From Erodium maritimum (taxonomy: Eukaryota; Streptophyta; Magnoliopsida; Geraniales; Geraniaceae): DNA of 64,000 nucleotides. Below the pieces are notes generated by a model. It worked only from the letters and a program-made list of their open reading frames with translations, made no database searches and was not told where the DNA came from. Where the stretch lies: contig OY997591.1 in the NCBI GenBank assembly GCA_963921825.1, forward strand, positions 32,137,825 to 32,201,824, given 5' to 3'. Position 1 is the first letter of the stretch; the number at the start of each line of letters is the position of its first letter. Shown here one piece after another: positions 62,430 to 64,000 of this stretch. The translations under genes and the position numbers were made by a program.

Positions 62430-64000
62430 ATGGACGATGGTGATCCAAGGATTGACATTACTTCTTCGTTGGCCCGACTTGCTCGGTGGAATAGACATCA
62501 TCTACTCGATGTTGCTAAGCAACGTTGGACCATGGCCGGAGCCAATTTGTTTACCTATTTGAAGAATGCGCATTTGCTCGGTTGTAGATATAATAGGCTC
62601 CAACGACGCTTGGCTATTATTCGACGCAACCTGTATTTGGAAGAGGTTATTAGTGCGCGGGTTCAATTACGAGCTATTCGTCAATTCGTATCACGATATT
62701 TGCGACCCATTCTTGCGATACCGTTGTGCCAAATTGCACCGGGCTCTCCGATGCCTCTTCCAACTCCTGCATCGCCTAACACCTCACACATCCTGTCCCC
62801 TACGACTTCGACTACTATGCCACCCATCGTGCTATCTACACCCACCAATTTGATGGGCACGCATGCCGCGCTAATCATGCCTTCTACAGAAGAAAGTGGA
62901 GATTGTGGCCGACATGCTCGTCAGAAATGGAAAAAAGTGCTTATTGTTGGTAGTAGCTCGCTCCACCCTGTGCCCCCAACAAAATGGAGTCTCCCATTCT
63001 CCAATGTCGATGTTGTGCCTGGAGGTATTTATTTTTGTTTTTTTTGGGGAAAACCCCACTCTTTTTCTGGTGCTTCGTGCGTTTACTTCGTATCCTAACG
63101 ATTGGGACACAAAACTCAGGCACCGTATCTCCGACTACTACTACTACTGCATCAACTTCCCAACACACTACAAAAATTAAATTGATCATCCGTGGAGGTA
63201 AGCACATATTTCCCCGTACATTTGGTTTCTCAAGTACGCGTCAGATGTCGCACGCACATGCTTACTCCCATCTGTGCTATGCAGTCCAAGCCCCCGTGGT
63301 CGATTGGAGAGCCCACTTCCACATGTTCCTTTTGCGGGGCAATGATGTGGGCCGAAGAACGTAGTCCAAGCTTGGGAACATCATCTGTACCTGTTTTCAC
63401 ACTTTGCAGCTCAGCGGGTCGTGCATGCATCCCTTTGATACTTGAGCCACCAACATTATTAGAAGCATTATTGAACTCGACAGGTGACCCACGATATGCT
63501 CAATTTCACATTGAGATTCTGCATACAATGCCATGTTTTCCTTGACATCTTTGGGAGGCCGTATTGATGTCACCATCAATCGAGGTAATGGACCTTTTGT
63601 GTATAGAACTAGCGGGCAGAACTACCAGAACATAGGTTCCCTTTTACCTGTTGATGGAAATCAGCCGCAATTCACCCAATTGTACATCTACGATACTCAG
63701 CACAAGGTCCAGAACCGTAGACAAGCTTTGGGTCACGATGCTACAATGATCGTATTGACGACACTTTGATTGAAGCTATATCTGCAATGTTGGACGAGCA
63801 CATCATTTTGGTTCAATCTTATAGGACTGCTCGAGATCGGCATGAAGCACATCCATCCGAACTGTGTAGACTCAGACTTATTTCGGACCGCAAAGAGAGA
63901 AACCGCCAGTACGCGATGCCTACACACGATGAAGTTGCTTGTCTCATTGTTGGGGATTTCGCAAACGGTTCCTTTGAAAAAGATGTTGTTGTTGAACATC
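62430..64000 (+). pseudogene. Helitron Rep/helicase, N-terminal part (decayed, cut by window edge)
   Basis: ATG at 62430 opens a basic, arginine-rich exon (62430-63024) ending at a GT donor. A second exon is 63120-63197; coding sequence resumes by about 63235. From 63330 the Helitron-like N-terminal domain is recognisable: CSFCGAMMW with the EER that follows, then LILEPPTLLEALL, TSLGGRIDVTINRG, SGQNYQNIGSLLP, TQLYIYDTQHKVQNR, and finally an SYRTARDRHEAHP and CLIVGDF block near the right edge. The Rep nickase and helicase motifs would follow beyond 64000. Two apparent frameshifts (about 63530-63545 and 63735-63760) break this copy, and the 37-nt gap at 63198-63234 is too short for a normal plant intron. 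Intact relatives nick and unwind DNA for rolling-circle transposition. Confidence 0.85.

Larger units (their letters stand above)
41320..64000 (+). mobile_element. Large Helitron (RPA-like + Rep/helicase), running past the right edge
   Basis: Supported by two plus-strand genes that occur together in plant autonomous Helitrons: an RPA70-like gene (42680-44831) and the start of a Helitron Rep/helicase (62430-64000). The candidate 5' end is A|TCTTATTCTTATTAAAA at 41320, beginning TC after an A as Helitrons do at AT targets. A 9-bp hairpin (CTTATTCTT 41321-41329 / AAGAATAAG 41341-41349) and the palindrome GACACGTGTC (41350-41359) lie just inside. A nest of retroelements (44929-59800) sits within it; subtracting that leaves about 7.8 kb of Helitron here. 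The 3' terminus (CTRR with hairpin) is beyond the window. The presence of a Helitron is well supported; the exact 5' end is inferred. Confidence 0.68.

Overview
The window is nuclear DNA from a flowering plant, probably a eudicot. It holds one intact, intron-containing host gene, a Golgi-type family-14 glycosyltransferase of the BC10-like group on the minus strand (coding exons 40042 down to 34998). Almost everything else is transposable elements, many nested in one another. I saw no bacterial, organellar, rRNA, tRNA or CRISPR content.

Layout. 1-8300: Ty1/copia element A (plus), entered inside its 5' LTR. It sits 51 bp inside a minus-strand element D1, whose 3.3-kb LTR follows at 8352-11617. 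11705-19104: an old copia element B1 (minus) with TSD CCAGG. 19110-22635: degenerate sequence with a truncated B-family LTR (20197-20991) and a LINE-like 3' end. 22636-31079: a young complete-length copia B2 (plus), TSD CATGG, LTRs about 2% apart by eye. 31085-34400: degenerate, partly LINE-like. 34998-about 40800: the glycosyltransferase gene, with a short LINE in intron 5.

From about 41320 to the right edge the plus strand looks like a large Helitron. It has a candidate 5' terminus, an RPA70-like single-strand-binding gene (decayed, 8 exons), a possible captured F-box/Sel1-like fragment, and the start of the Rep/helicase gene running off the window. A three-level nest interrupts it: solo LTR D' (44929-59795, TSD CCCAC) contains solo LTR D2 (45310-57007, TSD ACATT), which contains copia B3 (46922-55356, TSD ATATG). 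Every level has a matching 5-bp target-site duplication, so the order of events can be read directly.

The most unusual signal is in the long untranslated leaders of both copia families. Each leader carries tandem arrays of imperfect hairpins whose apical core is nearly constant while the stem arms change between copies and stay complementary. That covariation pattern suggests a structured RNA. No new enzymatic or defence system was found.
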